Shown piece after piece: positions 8,660 through 17,327 of a DNA stretch of 64,000 bases. The position numbers and the translations under genes are program-made. The stretch lies in the NCBI GenBank assembly GCA_002839415.1, contig PGXZ01000002.1, positions 66,098 through 130,097 of the forward strand, given 5' to 3'. Each line of letters starts with the position of its first letter. Position 1 is the first letter of the stretch. Origin of the DNA: Candidatus Saccharibacteria bacterium HGW-Saccharibacteria-1. GTDB lineage: Bacteria > Patescibacteriota > Saccharimonadia > Saccharimonadales > Saccharimonadaceae. The notes beneath the pieces were generated by a model, which made no database searches, was not told the origin of the DNA, and was given only the letters and a program-made list of their open reading frames with translations.

Positions 8660-9343
8660 ATGATATTGCTTGATAGGGTAACAAAATCGTACGGTAAGGA
8701 TCTAAATCCGGCTATAAATCGGATTAGTTTGTTTATCGAGCCGCGTGAGTTTGTTATTTTAGTTGGGACTAGCGGTGCTGGCAAGTCGACACTATTAAAG
8801 CTTTTAACTCGTGAAGAAAAACCAACTAGCGGTAAAATCGTGGTTGGTGGAATTGATTATGACACCCTAAAAGACAGAGATATTCCAATGTTACGCCGTA
8901 AAATTGGCGTAGTTTTTCAGGATTTTAAATTATTACCACAGCGAACTGTTTTTGAAAACGTCGCCTTTGCACTAGAGATTGCCGGTATGACGCGCCACGA
9001 GATTAAAAACACCGTGCCAAAAGTAATTGAACTGGTTGGTTTAACTGGCAAGGAAAAACAGTTTCCGCATCAATTATCTGGGGGCGAACGGCAGCGCGTA
9101 GCAATCGCTAGGGCAGTAGTACGACAGCCAAAAATTCTAATTGCCGACGAGCCAACCGGTAACCTTGATCCGCGCCACAGCTGGGATATTATTCGCTTAC
9201 TTGAAAAAATCAATAAATACGGCACGACGGTGTTGCTGACAACCCACAATGCTGAGATTGTAAACAAGCTAAAGCGACGCGTTATTACACTTGAACACGG
9301 TAAAATTACCGGCGATCAAGCGCAGGGGAGCTACAGACAATGA
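8660..9343 (+). CDS. ftsE: Cell division ATP-binding protein FtsE
   Basis: ABC ATPase of the FtsEX complex, which sits on the inner face of the membrane and activates peptidoglycan hydrolases outside. The 227-residue product shows Walker A GTSGAGKS, Q-loop region VVFQDFKLL, signature LSGGERQ, Walker B ILIADEPTGNLD and the switch His in TTHN. It overlaps ftsX by 4 nt, and a PcsB-like hydrolase gene follows, making an FtsE-FtsX-hydrolase set. Expressed from an extended -10 only 9 nt upstream of the ATG. Confidence 0.95.
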   Translation: MILLDRVTKSYGKDLNPAINRISLFIEPREFVILVGTSGAGKSTLLKLLTREEKPTSGKIVVGGIDYDTLKDRDIPMLRRKIGVVFQDFKLLPQRTVFENVAFALEIAGMTRHEIKNTVPKVIELVGLTGKEKQFPHQLSGGERQRVAIARAVVRQPKILIADEPTGNLDPRHSWDIIRLLEKINKYGTTVLLTTHNAEIVNKLKRRVITLEHGKITGDQAQGSYRQ

Positions 9344-10323
9344 TATCCAAGAAAAAAGCCGATTCAAAATCAATTGCAAAGCAAAAACGAAACAAACGCA
9401 AATTGCTTTCGTTTGCCAGGGTTTGTCGCTATGGCTTGGATAGCTTTGTTCGCAACTCTTGGCTATCCGTTGCGGCCACGGCTGTTATGACGATTACATT
9501 ATTGATCATTTTTGTTGCATTTATTGCCCAAAATATCTTAACCGATACGGTCGGCGAGCTTCGCAACAAGGTTGACATGTCGATTTATCTTAAAACTGAA
9601 ACAACCGACGAACAGGCAGCTGCAATATCAAAATTGCTTAAAAAACTACCATCAGTCAGAACTGTAACGTACGTCAGTGCAGCTAAAGCTAGGGAACAAA
9701 TTGTAGAGACGAATAAAAATAACAGTGACGTCCTCGAGGCGCTAAAGGTTGCGACTAATAAAAACCCAGCGACGCTTCGAATTGTAGTTAATGATATAAA
9801 TAACACCGCAGAGCTTGAAAAATTTGCTGAAAATAATGCCATATTGCAACGCTCAATCAACCAAGATTACAAGCCGTCCTTTGCGGGTGAGCGGCGCGAG
9901 ACTATCAAATCAATTGGTCGGGCGGTTAATTTTGCACAGGAGGTTGGTATTATAGCCGGTTCTATATTTGTAGCCATTTCATCTTTAATTATCTTTAATA
10001 CTATCCGCATGGCAATATTTAACCGCAAGGAAGAAATCCAGATGATGAAGCTGATTGGGGCTGACCAGTCGTTTATAAGGGGTCCATTCTTGATTGAGTC
10101 TATAATATATGGCTTTATTGCGGCCTTGATTGCAACAGGTTTAGGCGTTACGGGCTTTTTCCGATCATCCGAGCTGCTGGCTAGCTATCAGATTTCAGTA
10201 CAACCAACGCTTAGTTTGATTACTGTCTATTGGCCAGTCGTTTTGTTGAGTATGATTGTATTAGGTGCTTTTATAGGCATTGTTTCATCGTTATTTGCGA
10301 CACATCGCTATCTTAAATTATAA
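9340..10323 (+). CDS. ftsX: Cell division protein FtsX
   Basis: Membrane partner of FtsE. The 327-residue protein has a basic cytoplasmic N-terminus, a first transmembrane segment (about 42-68), a large outside domain (about 70-200) that in relatives contacts the hydrolase or its activator, and three more membrane segments in the C-terminal half (about 203-225, 250-272 and 288-315). This is the standard FtsX topology. The ATGA overlap with ftsE indicates coupled synthesis in equal amounts. The following gene encodes a coiled-coil/CHAP protein that is the probable target. Confidence 0.92.
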   Translation: MISKKKADSKSIAKQKRNKRKLLSFARVCRYGLDSFVRNSWLSVAATAVMTITLLIIFVAFIAQNILTDTVGELRNKVDMSIYLKTETTDEQAAAISKLLKKLPSVRTVTYVSAAKAREQIVETNKNNSDVLEALKVATNKNPATLRIVVNDINNTAELEKFAENNAILQRSINQDYKPSFAGERRETIKSIGRAVNFAQEVGIIAGSIFVAISSLIIFNTIRMAIFNRKEEIQMMKLIGADQSFIRGPFLIESIIYGFIAALIATGLGVTGFFRSSELLASYQISVQPTLSLITVYWPVVLLSMIVLGAFIGIVSSLFATHRYLKL

Positions 10324-10340
10324 GCACAAGCTTTTTAGGG

Positions 10341-10369
10341 TTGATTTGTTATCATTCTTATGTTAAAAT
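10341..10369 (+). promoter_or_regulatory. Promoter of the PcsB-like gene (leaderless)
   Basis: TTGATT (10341-10346), exactly 17 nt, then TGt-extended TAAAAT (10364-10369), ending 10 nt before the ATG at 10380. It allows expression separate from ftsEX. Confidence 0.65.
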
Positions 10370-10379
10370 TTAATGTAAT

Positions 10380-11561
10380 ATGAAACTGCGTTCCACCACA
10401 CCAGCTTCGATCAATTTACCGGGTAAAATGTTGCTCGTTCTGTCAATTTTGGTAATTGCCGCTGCCGTACCAATTCAGATGATGAGTCGTCCGGCTTTGG
10501 CGGATGAATATGACGACAAAATTAGCGCGCTTCAATCAGAAATTGCACAGTTCAAGGCCGAGAGTGATCGCTTAAATAGCCAGGCGGCGTCTTTGCAAAA
10601 CGCGCTTGCACAATTAGGCAGTGAAAAAGCAGCTATCCAGACTCAAATTGACCTTAGTCAAGCAAAACACGATAAATTGGTTGCTGATATTACAGCGACG
10701 GAAAAAAAGATTGTTGATAACCAAGACGCACTTGGGACTACGATCGCCAACCTTTATGTTGATGATAAAATTTCACCAATTGAAATGATTGCAAGTAGCA
10801 GCAATATTAGCGAATTTATGGACAAGCAAGAATATCGTAATTCTGTCCGTGACCAGCTAACATCTACAATCTCAAAGATAAAAGAATTAAAAGCTATGCT
10901 GAGCACTCAAAAAGCGGATGTAGAAAAAGTCTTGGCCGATCAAAAAGAACAGCGCAGTTCGCTAGCTGCAAAACAAAACGAACAGCAGTCGTTGCTTGAC
11001 AAGACAAAGGGCGACGAAGCTAGTTATCAGCAGATGATTGGCAATAATCAGGCTGCTATTGCCGAAGCAAAGGCTACGCAAGCTTTGATGAATGCGAGGT
11101 TTGCTAGTGCTGGCGGCGGTACATTGATAGATACTGGTTCTTTAGGGGATTATCCATGGAATCAATCAAACTGTTGGATGTCAGGTTATTGGTCAATGGG
11201 CGGTGCTGATGGTAACGGTGGCGACGGTCGTGGTTATGGCTGTCGGCAATGTGCAAGCTATGTCGCTTGGAAAATAGCAAAAGTTACTGGTAAATATTAT
11301 TCATGGGGCAATGCAGTCAATTTTACTCAAAGCGCGATTAACGCTGGATACAAAGAAGGTGCGCCACAAGCTGGTTCGATTGCTGTAATGGATCCCGCGA
11401 CCTCAGGTGCATCAGAGGGGCACGTTGCTTGGGTAGAGGCGGTTAATGGGAATACTATTACGATTAGTCAGTATAATTACAATTACGGCGCCGGTTATGG
11501 TATGTATAGCATGATGAACATGTCGGCTAGTGCGTTTGACCATTACGTCCATATAAAATAG
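10380..11561 (+). CDS. Secreted PcsB-like peptidoglycan hydrolase: coiled coil plus CHAP domain
   Basis: 393 residues. Signal peptide: basic N-terminus, hydrophobic core about 16-31 and a likely signal peptidase site after A41 (ALA-DEY). Residues about 43-240 form long coiled coils rich in Gln, Lys and Ala, as in PcsB/CwlO-type proteins gated by FtsX. The C-terminal CHAP domain (about 255-393) keeps the catalytic Cys (C291 in RQCASYVAW) and His (H348 in EGHVAWVEAV), so it should cut peptidoglycan as an amidase or endopeptidase. In Streptococcus, FtsEX controls PcsB through its coiled coil during septum splitting. The gene lies 56 nt after ftsX, but with its own promoter. The pairing is inferred from domain layout and position. 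Confidence 0.9.
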   Translation: MKLRSTTPASINLPGKMLLVLSILVIAAAVPIQMMSRPALADEYDDKISALQSEIAQFKAESDRLNSQAASLQNALAQLGSEKAAIQTQIDLSQAKHDKLVADITATEKKIVDNQDALGTTIANLYVDDKISPIEMIASSSNISEFMDKQEYRNSVRDQLTSTISKIKELKAMLSTQKADVEKVLADQKEQRSSLAAKQNEQQSLLDKTKGDEASYQQMIGNNQAAIAEAKATQALMNARFASAGGGTLIDTGSLGDYPWNQSNCWMSGYWSMGGADGNGGDGRGYGCRQCASYVAWKIAKVTGKYYSWGNAVNFTQSAINAGYKEGAPQAGSIAVMDPATSGASEGHVAWVEAVNGNTITISQYNYNYGAGYGMYSMMNMSASAFDHYVHIK

Positions 11562-11610
11562 CAATTCTTAGAAAGCATAACTTTTATAACGTAACTTTTA
11601 ATTAGTGCGC

Positions 11611-11616
11611 TATAAT
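11611..11616 (+). promoter_or_regulatory. -10 element upstream of the S41 protease gene
   Basis: TATAAT at 11611-11616 without a clear -35. The transcript would carry a leader of about 35 nt including AGGGGAT 7 nt before the ATG. Confidence 0.5.
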
Positions 11617-11657
11617 TATATATAGTAAAAAATCGATGTCAGATTAGGGGATAGTTA

Positions 11658-12929
11658 ATGACCGAAGACCAGCCAAAAGTAGCTCAAGCAAATCATCATG
11701 TATCAAAAAAAGCGCACAAGCGGAAGATGAAAAAGCCTGAATATAAAAAAGATCAAAATCAGCTGATGGTATTTATCTTTGTCGTATCAATGGCGCTGTC
11801 GGTCGCGCTTGGATATACGGCCGGTACTTATAACCGTCAAATAATTGCGATTATCAATCCTTTGTTCGGTGGACGATCTTATTCGGCAAATATCGATTTT
11901 AGCTCTCTACAGGCCACGTATGATCAACTTGCTAGTAAATTTGATGGTAGCCTGGATAAGACTAAATTGATTGAAGGCGCGAATCGTGGGCTAGTCGAGG
12001 CGGCGGGTGATGATTATACGGCTTATATGAGCGCAACTGAATCGACTGATTTCAATAATAGTCTATCTGGTAATATTGGCGGCGGCATTGGTGCCGAGGT
12101 TGGTATAAAAAATAATAAGGTAACCATTATTAGAACTTTAAAGGGTAATCCAGCTGAAAAAGTTGGTTTAATGGCTAATGATGTTATATTGAAGGTTAAT
12201 GATCAGGCGACGGGTGGTTGGACGGTAGAAAAGGCGGTAGGCTTGATTAGAGGTGAAAAAGGTACGACTGTTAAAATAAGCATCTTGAGGGGTACTGAAG
12301 TAAAAGAATTTACGATTACCAGGGATACTATCAACAATCCAAGCGTCGAGAGTGAAGTAGTTGATGGTATTGGCATAATGACTATCTCGAGGTTTGACGA
12401 GCAAACTGGAGTGCTGGCAAGGTCTGCAGCGCAAGACTTTAAAAAGCAGGGTGTAAAGGGCGTCGTGCTTGACCTTAGGGGTAATGGCGGTGGCTACGTT
12501 GAGGCTGGAAAAGACGTTGCGAGTTTGTGGTTGAATGATAAGATTATTGTTACCGAAAGAGTTGACGGCGTCATTAAGGTAACCGTAAAATCTGGTAAAA
12601 ATGCAATATTAGAGGGTTTGCCTACGACCGTTGTAGTTAACGGAAGTAGCGCTAGTGCTAGCGAAATTGTGGCTGGCGCTCTAAAAGATTATGGTGTAGC
12701 CAAGCTTGTTGGTGAAAAAACTTTTGGCAAAGGTAGTGTTCAGCAATTGGTTGATCTTAGCGGCGGTTCTCAGTTAAAAGTCACAGTTGCTAGGTGGTAT
12801 ACTCCAAAAGGCAAAAATATTAACAAAGAGGGGATAACGCCGGATACGGTTGTGTCTATTAGTCAACAGGACATTGACAGTAATATTGACCCTCAACTTG
12901 ATGCAGCAAAAAAGGCATTAGGCTTATAA
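11658..12929 (+). CDS. Carboxy-terminal processing protease, S41 family, membrane-anchored
   Basis: 423 residues. A Lys-rich cytoplasmic N-terminus and one membrane anchor (about 34-57) place the rest outside. A PDZ domain (about 135-215; GIGAEVG, GLMANDVILKVND) precedes the S41 core with the SASASEIVAGALKD serine motif and the general-base lysine in GEKTFGKGSVQ, so the Ser-Lys dyad is intact. CtpA/CtpB-type proteases trim exported proteins, often cell-wall hydrolases and their partners. Lying next to a PcsB-like hydrolase, regulation of wall enzymes is a reasonable inference. AGGGGAT lies about 7 nt before the ATG. A REC gene follows by 42 nt. Confidence 0.93.
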   Translation: MTEDQPKVAQANHHVSKKAHKRKMKKPEYKKDQNQLMVFIFVVSMALSVALGYTAGTYNRQIIAIINPLFGGRSYSANIDFSSLQATYDQLASKFDGSLDKTKLIEGANRGLVEAAGDDYTAYMSATESTDFNNSLSGNIGGGIGAEVGIKNNKVTIIRTLKGNPAEKVGLMANDVILKVNDQATGGWTVEKAVGLIRGEKGTTVKISILRGTEVKEFTITRDTINNPSVESEVVDGIGIMTISRFDEQTGVLARSAAQDFKKQGVKGVVLDLRGNGGGYVEAGKDVASLWLNDKIIVTERVDGVIKVTVKSGKNAILEGLPTTVVVNGSSASASEIVAGALKDYGVAKLVGEKTFGKGSVQQLVDLSGGSQLKVTVARWYTPKGKNINKEGITPDTVVSISQQDIDSNIDPQLDAAKKALGL

Positions 12930-12971
12930 CGCTTGTGTTTTTTAGCACTAGTGTAGTAACATAGAGGTAAT

Positions 12972-13364
12972 ATGGAAACAAAGAAAAAAATTTTACTAGT
13001 AGAAGATGATACAGCCTTATCAAATGTTTACAAGTCACGTCTGGATATGGAGGGCTTTGAAACTCACGCTGTCAGCAATGGCGAAGATGCCTTATCTGCC
13101 GCAGTGCAGCTTAAACCTGATTTGATACTGCTTGATGCAATGATGCCAAAAATTAGCGGTTTTGATGTATTGGATATTCTTCGCAATACTCCCGAGACCA
13201 AAGATATTCGAATTATCATGCTGACCGCACTTAGCCAGCCAAAAGACAAAGAACGGGCGGAGTCCCTAGGCGTAGATGATTACCTAGTCAAATCGCAGGT
13301 TGTAATTGGCGATGTCGTCGAGCGCGTTAAGTTCCACTTAGGCCTCTTAAAACACGAACAATAA
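12972..13364 (+). CDS. Stand-alone response regulator receiver (REC) protein
   Basis: 130 residues, a single CheY-like domain without an output module. Acidic pocket E11/D12/D13, phospho-acceptor D55 (LLDAMMP), switch T85 (MLTALS) and K107 (LVKSQ) are all present. AGAGGT is 6 nt before the ATG. Sequence blocks around the phosphorylation site and K107 are nearly the same as in the REC domain encoded at 56966-57895, so both may be phosphorylated by the same kinase (that at 57957-59861) or arose by duplication. Downstream of the S41 protease gene, probably in the same transcript, and closed by a strong bidirectional terminator. Confidence 0.9.
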   Translation: METKKKILLVEDDTALSNVYKSRLDMEGFETHAVSNGEDALSAAVQLKPDLILLDAMMPKISGFDVLDILRNTPETKDIRIIMLTALSQPKDKERAESLGVDDYLVKSQVVIGDVVERVKFHLGLLKHEQ

Positions 13365-13385
13365 ATTGATTGTTTAAATCTAAAA

Positions 13386-13420
13386 TTAAAATAACTTCTC
13401 TGAGCGAGAAGTTATTTTAA
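13386..13420. terminator. Bidirectional terminator between the REC gene and rpmA
   Basis: A perfect 15-bp stem (13386-13400 with 13406-13420) around a 5-nt loop, AT-rich at its base so that U-runs follow on both strands. It serves the convergent REC and rpmA transcripts. Confidence 0.85.
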
Positions 13421-13437
13421 TTTGTATTATCAGTAGG

Positions 13438-13713
13438 TTAATTACTGACAATAACTTGAGTACGAGGTACTGTTTTGCCGGTAAAACGACTCTTGCGAAC
13501 CTTTTTGAAGCTTACGACTCCATCAACGGCTGCGTGAATAGTAAAATCACGGCTAATGAATGTACCAGGACCAGCAATCTTCGATGAACCTGTTTGACGT
13601 ACTAGAACTTCGCCAGTACTGACTTTTTGGCCACCAAAACGCTTGACGCCTAATCGACGACCGGCGTTATTATGAATATTTTTTGCTGAGCCGCCTGCTT
13701 TAACGTGTGACAT
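13438..13713 (-). CDS. rpmA: 50S ribosomal protein bL27
   Basis: 91 residues with the bL27 hallmarks: N-terminal HVKAGGSAKN, which reaches the peptidyl-transferase centre, then RLGVKRFGGQKV and VRQTGSSKIAGPGTF. It starts directly with MSHVKAGG, so it lacks the cleavable N-terminal extension of Firmicutes bL27. AAGGAG lies 8 nt upstream of the ATG. It appears as a single-gene unit here, without rplU (bL21) or obg beside it, unlike the usual rplU-rpmA pair. Confidence 0.96.
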   Translation of the reverse strand: MSHVKAGGSAKNIHNNAGRRLGVKRFGGQKVSTGEVLVRQTGSSKIAGPGTFISRDFTIHAAVDGVVSFKKVRKSRFTGKTVPRTQVIVSN

Positions 13714-13801
13714 GGAATAACTCCTTGAACTTTTATATCAAAATCTAATTAACTATATCAAAAATTAGAGGCAGCGTCAAGGTGTTTAATGGGGTAGCTG
13801 G

Positions 13802-14971
13802 TTATATTCTGGTTAAAACAAGAATCTCACGGGCAACAACTTGGCCTTCACGGTAATATAATAGGTCATTTTGCGAAACGTTCATAAATTCATGTGGCTT
13901 ATAGCCAAATCTAGCGATAGTGGCTACGAGCGGCAAGTGAGTAAATTTACCGTCTTTGCCGCACCAAGATGGTATAGCAATGCAAACAGGTGTGCCTGGC
14001 TGAATCTGTGAACCAAGGTTTTTGAGAAATTCGGTGATAATGTGATTACAGTTCTTCATTACCTCTTCAAGTTTAGCAGGGGACGGTGGGGCGCTAAACG
14101 GTTGCCCAAGGTAGGTCTCGCCAGCAACGGCATCGATTTGTAATTGCCACTGATATTTAGTGGCATCACCTTCTTTTACTTTGTAATCAAACTTGTCGCG
14201 ACGAACCTCTGATAGCCATTTAAGGTTTTCAAGACTGTATTCGATCATCTTTGCGGATAAATCCGTCCCATAGGCGCAGTAGCCCATCAGTAGGGCTTCT
14301 TGGAGGACGACACCAGTGCCGCAGAATGGGTCAAGTATCCGCATTGGTGGCTGAGCCCCACAAGTGGCTAAGTTGACCATTATTTGGGCTAATTTAGGTG
14401 GCAACATACCGACAAAGGCATCGCGCTTAGGTCTTTCTTGATCGCGCTTGGCATAGGCGGTGATATTTTGAGCACCGGTGCTTTCAGCAATAATCACTTT
14501 GTTGTTGTCGGTTTTGACGACTAATAATTCAACTTTGTTTTTGGATAGGCCAAGTTTATTGTGATGGCTAGTCGCAGAATTTAAGCTTGGTTCGGGGTTG
14601 GGGACTAGTCGGAGACTGGTGTTGTATTTTTTTAATTTTTGCTTTAGAATAATGCCGGTTTTTTGAACTTCTCGAGCATCGATATTAAAATTATAAGCAC
14701 TAATTCCAACCGTTATTTTGCCGTCAAAACTTGACCATTCGTTGGCATAGTATTGAACGATTTTCTGGCTAACTTGATGCCAGCTACTTATCTGCAACTC
14801 GGCGATTACTTTTCCGGCCTTTGGCACTCCGCCAAAACGCTGAATGTCAAATTCTTCGCAGTCAATACTGACGGCCTGATTATAAAGGGGTTTAACTGAT
14901 TTACCGCCAAAAACTCGTTCGAGCTCGGCGATGCCAAGTGCTGGCTGTCGTCCAAGGATTGCAATATACAT
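13802..14971 (-). CDS. TRM11-like SAM-dependent RNA methyltransferase
   Basis: 389 residues. The N-terminal half resembles a THUMP-type RNA-binding region and the C-terminal half has a class I methyltransferase fold with motif I DPFCGTGVVLQEA and the acidic strand YGTDLS. This matches the COG1041 (Trm11/TrmG10) group that makes m2G in tRNA. The usual catalytic [DN]PPY motif is not obvious: the corresponding region reads DAVAGETYLGQPF, so substrate and chemistry are uncertain. A TATAAT ends 6 nt before the ATG, putting the transcription start at or next to the start codon. It is transcribed away from the flippase-like gene at 15025. Confidence 0.8.
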   Translation of the reverse strand: MYIAILGRQPALGIAELERVFGGKSVKPLYNQAVSIDCEEFDIQRFGGVPKAGKVIAELQISSWHQVSQKIVQYYANEWSSFDGKITVGISAYNFNIDAREVQKTGIILKQKLKKYNTSLRLVPNPEPSLNSATSHHNKLGLSKNKVELLVVKTDNNKVIIAESTGAQNITAYAKRDQERPKRDAFVGMLPPKLAQIMVNLATCGAQPPMRILDPFCGTGVVLQEALLMGYCAYGTDLSAKMIEYSLENLKWLSEVRRDKFDYKVKEGDATKYQWQLQIDAVAGETYLGQPFSAPPSPAKLEEVMKNCNHIITEFLKNLGSQIQPGTPVCIAIPSWCGKDGKFTHLPLVATIARFGYKPHEFMNVSQNDLLYYREGQVVAREILVLTRI

Positions 14972-14977
14972 ACATCT

Positions 14978-14983
14978 ATTATA
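14978..14983 (-). promoter_or_regulatory. -10 element of the TRM11-like gene (leaderless)
   Basis: TATAAT on the minus strand with a 6-nt gap to the ATG at 14971, which would place +1 at the start codon. No -35 recognised. Confidence 0.55.
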
Positions 14984-15005
14984 CTTGGTGTGAAGCGTTT
15001 TTGGG

Positions 15006-15014
15006 TGTTATAAT
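15006..15014 (+). promoter_or_regulatory. Extended -10 promoter of the flippase-like gene (leaderless)
   Basis: TGtTATAAT with the -10 at 15009-15014, ending 10 nt before the ATG at 15025. The ATG at 15018 is out of frame. Confidence 0.6.
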
Positions 15015-15024
15015 TATATGAGTT

Positions 15025-16053
15025 ATGTCATTTCGATCTATTGTAACCTTGATAACGCTTGTATTGTTGGCCTTCGTGGTTTTTTTTGGCTGGCCTCATA
15101 TTGAAAAGGCTTGGGTGTTAATGAGTGAAGTGAACCCTTGGATATTTGTGTTGATTCTGCCAGTTCAAATCATTAGTTATTATACGATTGGTGAAGTTGT
15201 ATTTTCGTACTTGCGACAAAAGGGTGATTTAAAAAATATTAGTCATTTTAAAATGACTCGAATTGCTCTTGAGTCAAATTTTGTTGATCACATAGTACCA
15301 GTACCGGCTGCGGCAGGTTTTTCGTTTCTAAGTTGGAGATTGCATCATTTAGGCGTCCGCACAAGCAGGTCTACAATGGCTCAAATGATAAGGTATATGT
15401 TGATATTTGTAACATTTGTAACTCTGATTTTTGTTTCTGTAGTTATTCTATTTTTTGATCACAAAGTTAACAAAAACATGGTTTTTTTAAGCCTGTCTTC
15501 TATATTACTTGCATTGCTAGTTGTTGGTTTTCTAGTGTACGTTATCAAAAGTAAAAAAAGGCTAGCTGTTTTAGCGGGTTGGTTCACGAAATTTGTAAAT
15601 CGATTAATTAAATTCATAACTTTCAATCGCAAGCAAAACATTATAAAGTTGGGTCCTGTTAGCGATTTTTTGAATGAGATGCACCAAGATTATATTGAAA
15701 TTAAACATGAAAAAAAATTATTACTTCGACCTGCTTCTTGGGCATTTATGACTAATATATTGGACGTTTCGTTGTTTTTTATTGCTTTTTTGTCGTTAGG
15801 CTATTTTATAAATCCAGCAGCTTTATTTATATCTTTTGGTATTGCTTCCGTTGTGACTATATTTGCAGCTACTCCCGGAGGAGCGGGTGTTTATGAGGCT
15901 ATTATGGTTGCAACTTTGATATCATTTGGGACGCCGGCAGAAATCGCGATTGCTGGTACATTGCTGGCAAGGGCTATATTATTGATTTTTACGATTTTAT
16001 TCGGTTATGTATTTTATCAATTAACGATCAACAAATATGGAAAAATCACTTAA
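15025..16053 (+). CDS. Polytopic membrane protein, lysylphosphatidylglycerol synthase TM-region family (YbhN/AglD-like)
   Basis: 342 residues with about eight hydrophobic segments spread over the whole length. The late motif ATPGGAGVYEAIMV is the family signature of the MprF flippase-like/YbhN domain. Members move or modify lipids or lipid-linked sugars; the soluble aminoacyl-transferase domain of MprF is absent, so lipid lysinylation cannot be inferred. Its last 17 nt overlap the xseA start, making an unusual membrane-protein/nuclease operon. Expressed from a TGn-extended -10 only 10 nt upstream. Confidence 0.8.
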   Translation: MSFRSIVTLITLVLLAFVVFFGWPHIEKAWVLMSEVNPWIFVLILPVQIISYYTIGEVVFSYLRQKGDLKNISHFKMTRIALESNFVDHIVPVPAAAGFSFLSWRLHHLGVRTSRSTMAQMIRYMLIFVTFVTLIFVSVVILFFDHKVNKNMVFLSLSSILLALLVVGFLVYVIKSKKRLAVLAGWFTKFVNRLIKFITFNRKQNIIKLGPVSDFLNEMHQDYIEIKHEKKLLLRPASWAFMTNILDVSLFFIAFLSLGYFINPAALFISFGIASVVTIFAATPGGAGVYEAIMVATLISFGTPAEIAIAGTLLARAILLIFTILFGYVFYQLTINKYGKIT

Positions 16054-17137
16054 CCCGGTTTTTAGTGTCAGTGATTTTATTGCTGTTGCTAATCAAACAC
16101 TTGAATATGCCTTTCCAACGGTTGAAATCGAAGGTGAGGTTGCCTCGTTTAAGGTTAATCAATCAAAATTCGTATTTTTCGACATCAAAGATACCGGTGG
16201 CAGCATAGGTTGTTTTATGACGGTTTGGCAAATGCGCGTGCCAATCGAAGATGGTATGAAAGTTATAATTTCGGCCGTCCCAAAACTTACTCAGTGGGGC
16301 AAATTTAGCTTAACTATAAAGTCGATTAGACCAAGCGGTGAAGGAGCGTTAAAAAAGAGCTTTGAGTTATTAAAGGCAAAATTGGATAAAGAAGGCTTGT
16401 TTGCGCCAGAACGCAAGCGTTTATTACCTAGGCTACCTCGCCACGTGGCTGTAATTAGCAGTACCCAAGCGGCAGGCTATGTTGATTTTATTAAAATTTT
16501 AAATGACAGGTGGGGTGGTATAAAAGTTGACGTTGCCCATGTCCAGGTTCAGGGATCTGGCGCCCCCGATCAGATTATCAAAGCAATTGACTATTTTAAT
16601 CAGCAAGAGCAATTGCCCGAAGTTATTGTGATAGTCAGGGGTGGTGGAAGCGCCGATGATTTGTCGACTTTTAACGATGAGCTGCTAGTCAGGGCGATTG
16701 CAGGCAGTAGAGTGCCAACACTACTGGGGGTTGGACATGAAATCGATGAGAGCTTATCGGATATGGTTGCTGACGTTCGGGCGGCAACGCCAAGTAATGC
16801 GGCTCAAATATTAGTGCCCGATAAACAGGAAATTATTAGATCTGTAAATAATCAGATCAAAGCGCTTTTACCCAGAATATTGCAAATAATATCCCAGCAA
16901 AAGCAAATTATTAGAGATAATTTGATGAGTGCGGTCAATTCAGTTGAAAGATCTTTAAACGATCAAATTTGGAAAATTAATTCACTTAAAAACACTTTAA
17001 ACCAGCTTAATCCAGAGGTTATTTTAGCCAGGGGGTATGCACTGATTCGCGGTAAGACAAGTGTGGGGCGTGTTATAGAGATCGAAACGAGTAAATATAT
17101 AATAGGAGCAGAGGTTAAAAATGTCACAGAAAAATAA
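16037..17137 (+). CDS. xseA: Exodeoxyribonuclease VII large subunit
   Basis: Large subunit of ExoVII, which degrades single-stranded DNA from both ends to short oligonucleotides. The N-terminal OB fold (about 5-100) is followed by the catalytic domain with VAVISSTQAAGYVDF, VRGGGSADDLSTFND and GVGHEIDESLSDMVADVRA. At 366 residues it is shorter than E. coli XseA (456), the loss being in the coiled C-terminal region. It overlaps the upstream membrane-protein gene by 17 nt and xseB by 17 nt. Confidence 0.95.
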   Translation: MEKSLNPVFSVSDFIAVANQTLEYAFPTVEIEGEVASFKVNQSKFVFFDIKDTGGSIGCFMTVWQMRVPIEDGMKVIISAVPKLTQWGKFSLTIKSIRPSGEGALKKSFELLKAKLDKEGLFAPERKRLLPRLPRHVAVISSTQAAGYVDFIKILNDRWGGIKVDVAHVQVQGSGAPDQIIKAIDYFNQQEQLPEVIVIVRGGGSADDLSTFNDELLVRAIAGSRVPTLLGVGHEIDESLSDMVADVRAATPSNAAQILVPDKQEIIRSVNNQIKALLPRILQIISQQKQIIRDNLMSAVNSVERSLNDQIWKINSLKNTLNQLNPEVILARGYALIRGKTSVGRVIEIETSKYIIGAEVKNVTEK

Positions 17138-17327
17138 ATCAATTCAAGAAAAAACAGACGAACTGTCTAAATTAGTTTCATGGTTTGATAGTGAAGACTT
17201 TTCACTTGAACTAGCGCTTGATAAATTTAAACAAGCCGAAGACCTTGCGACGGAGATTGAAAAAGATTTGTCGACATTAAAAAATGAAATCAACATCGTT
17301 AAACAAAGATTTGATAGCGAAAATTAA
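17121..17327 (+). CDS. xseB: Exodeoxyribonuclease VII small subunit
   Basis: 68 residues with the two-helix XseB pattern: an acidic helix, W-F-D-S-E-D-F-S-L-E-L-A-L-D-K-F-K-Q-A and a second helix ending in LKNEINIVKQRF. Several small subunits pack along the XseA coiled coil. The ATG lies 17 nt inside xseA, after the AATAGGAGCAGAGG region that can act as ribosome-binding site. The next gene starts immediately after its stop codon. Confidence 0.93.
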   Translation: MSQKNKSIQEKTDELSKLVSWFDSEDFSLELALDKFKQAEDLATEIEKDLSTLKNEINIVKQRFDSEN

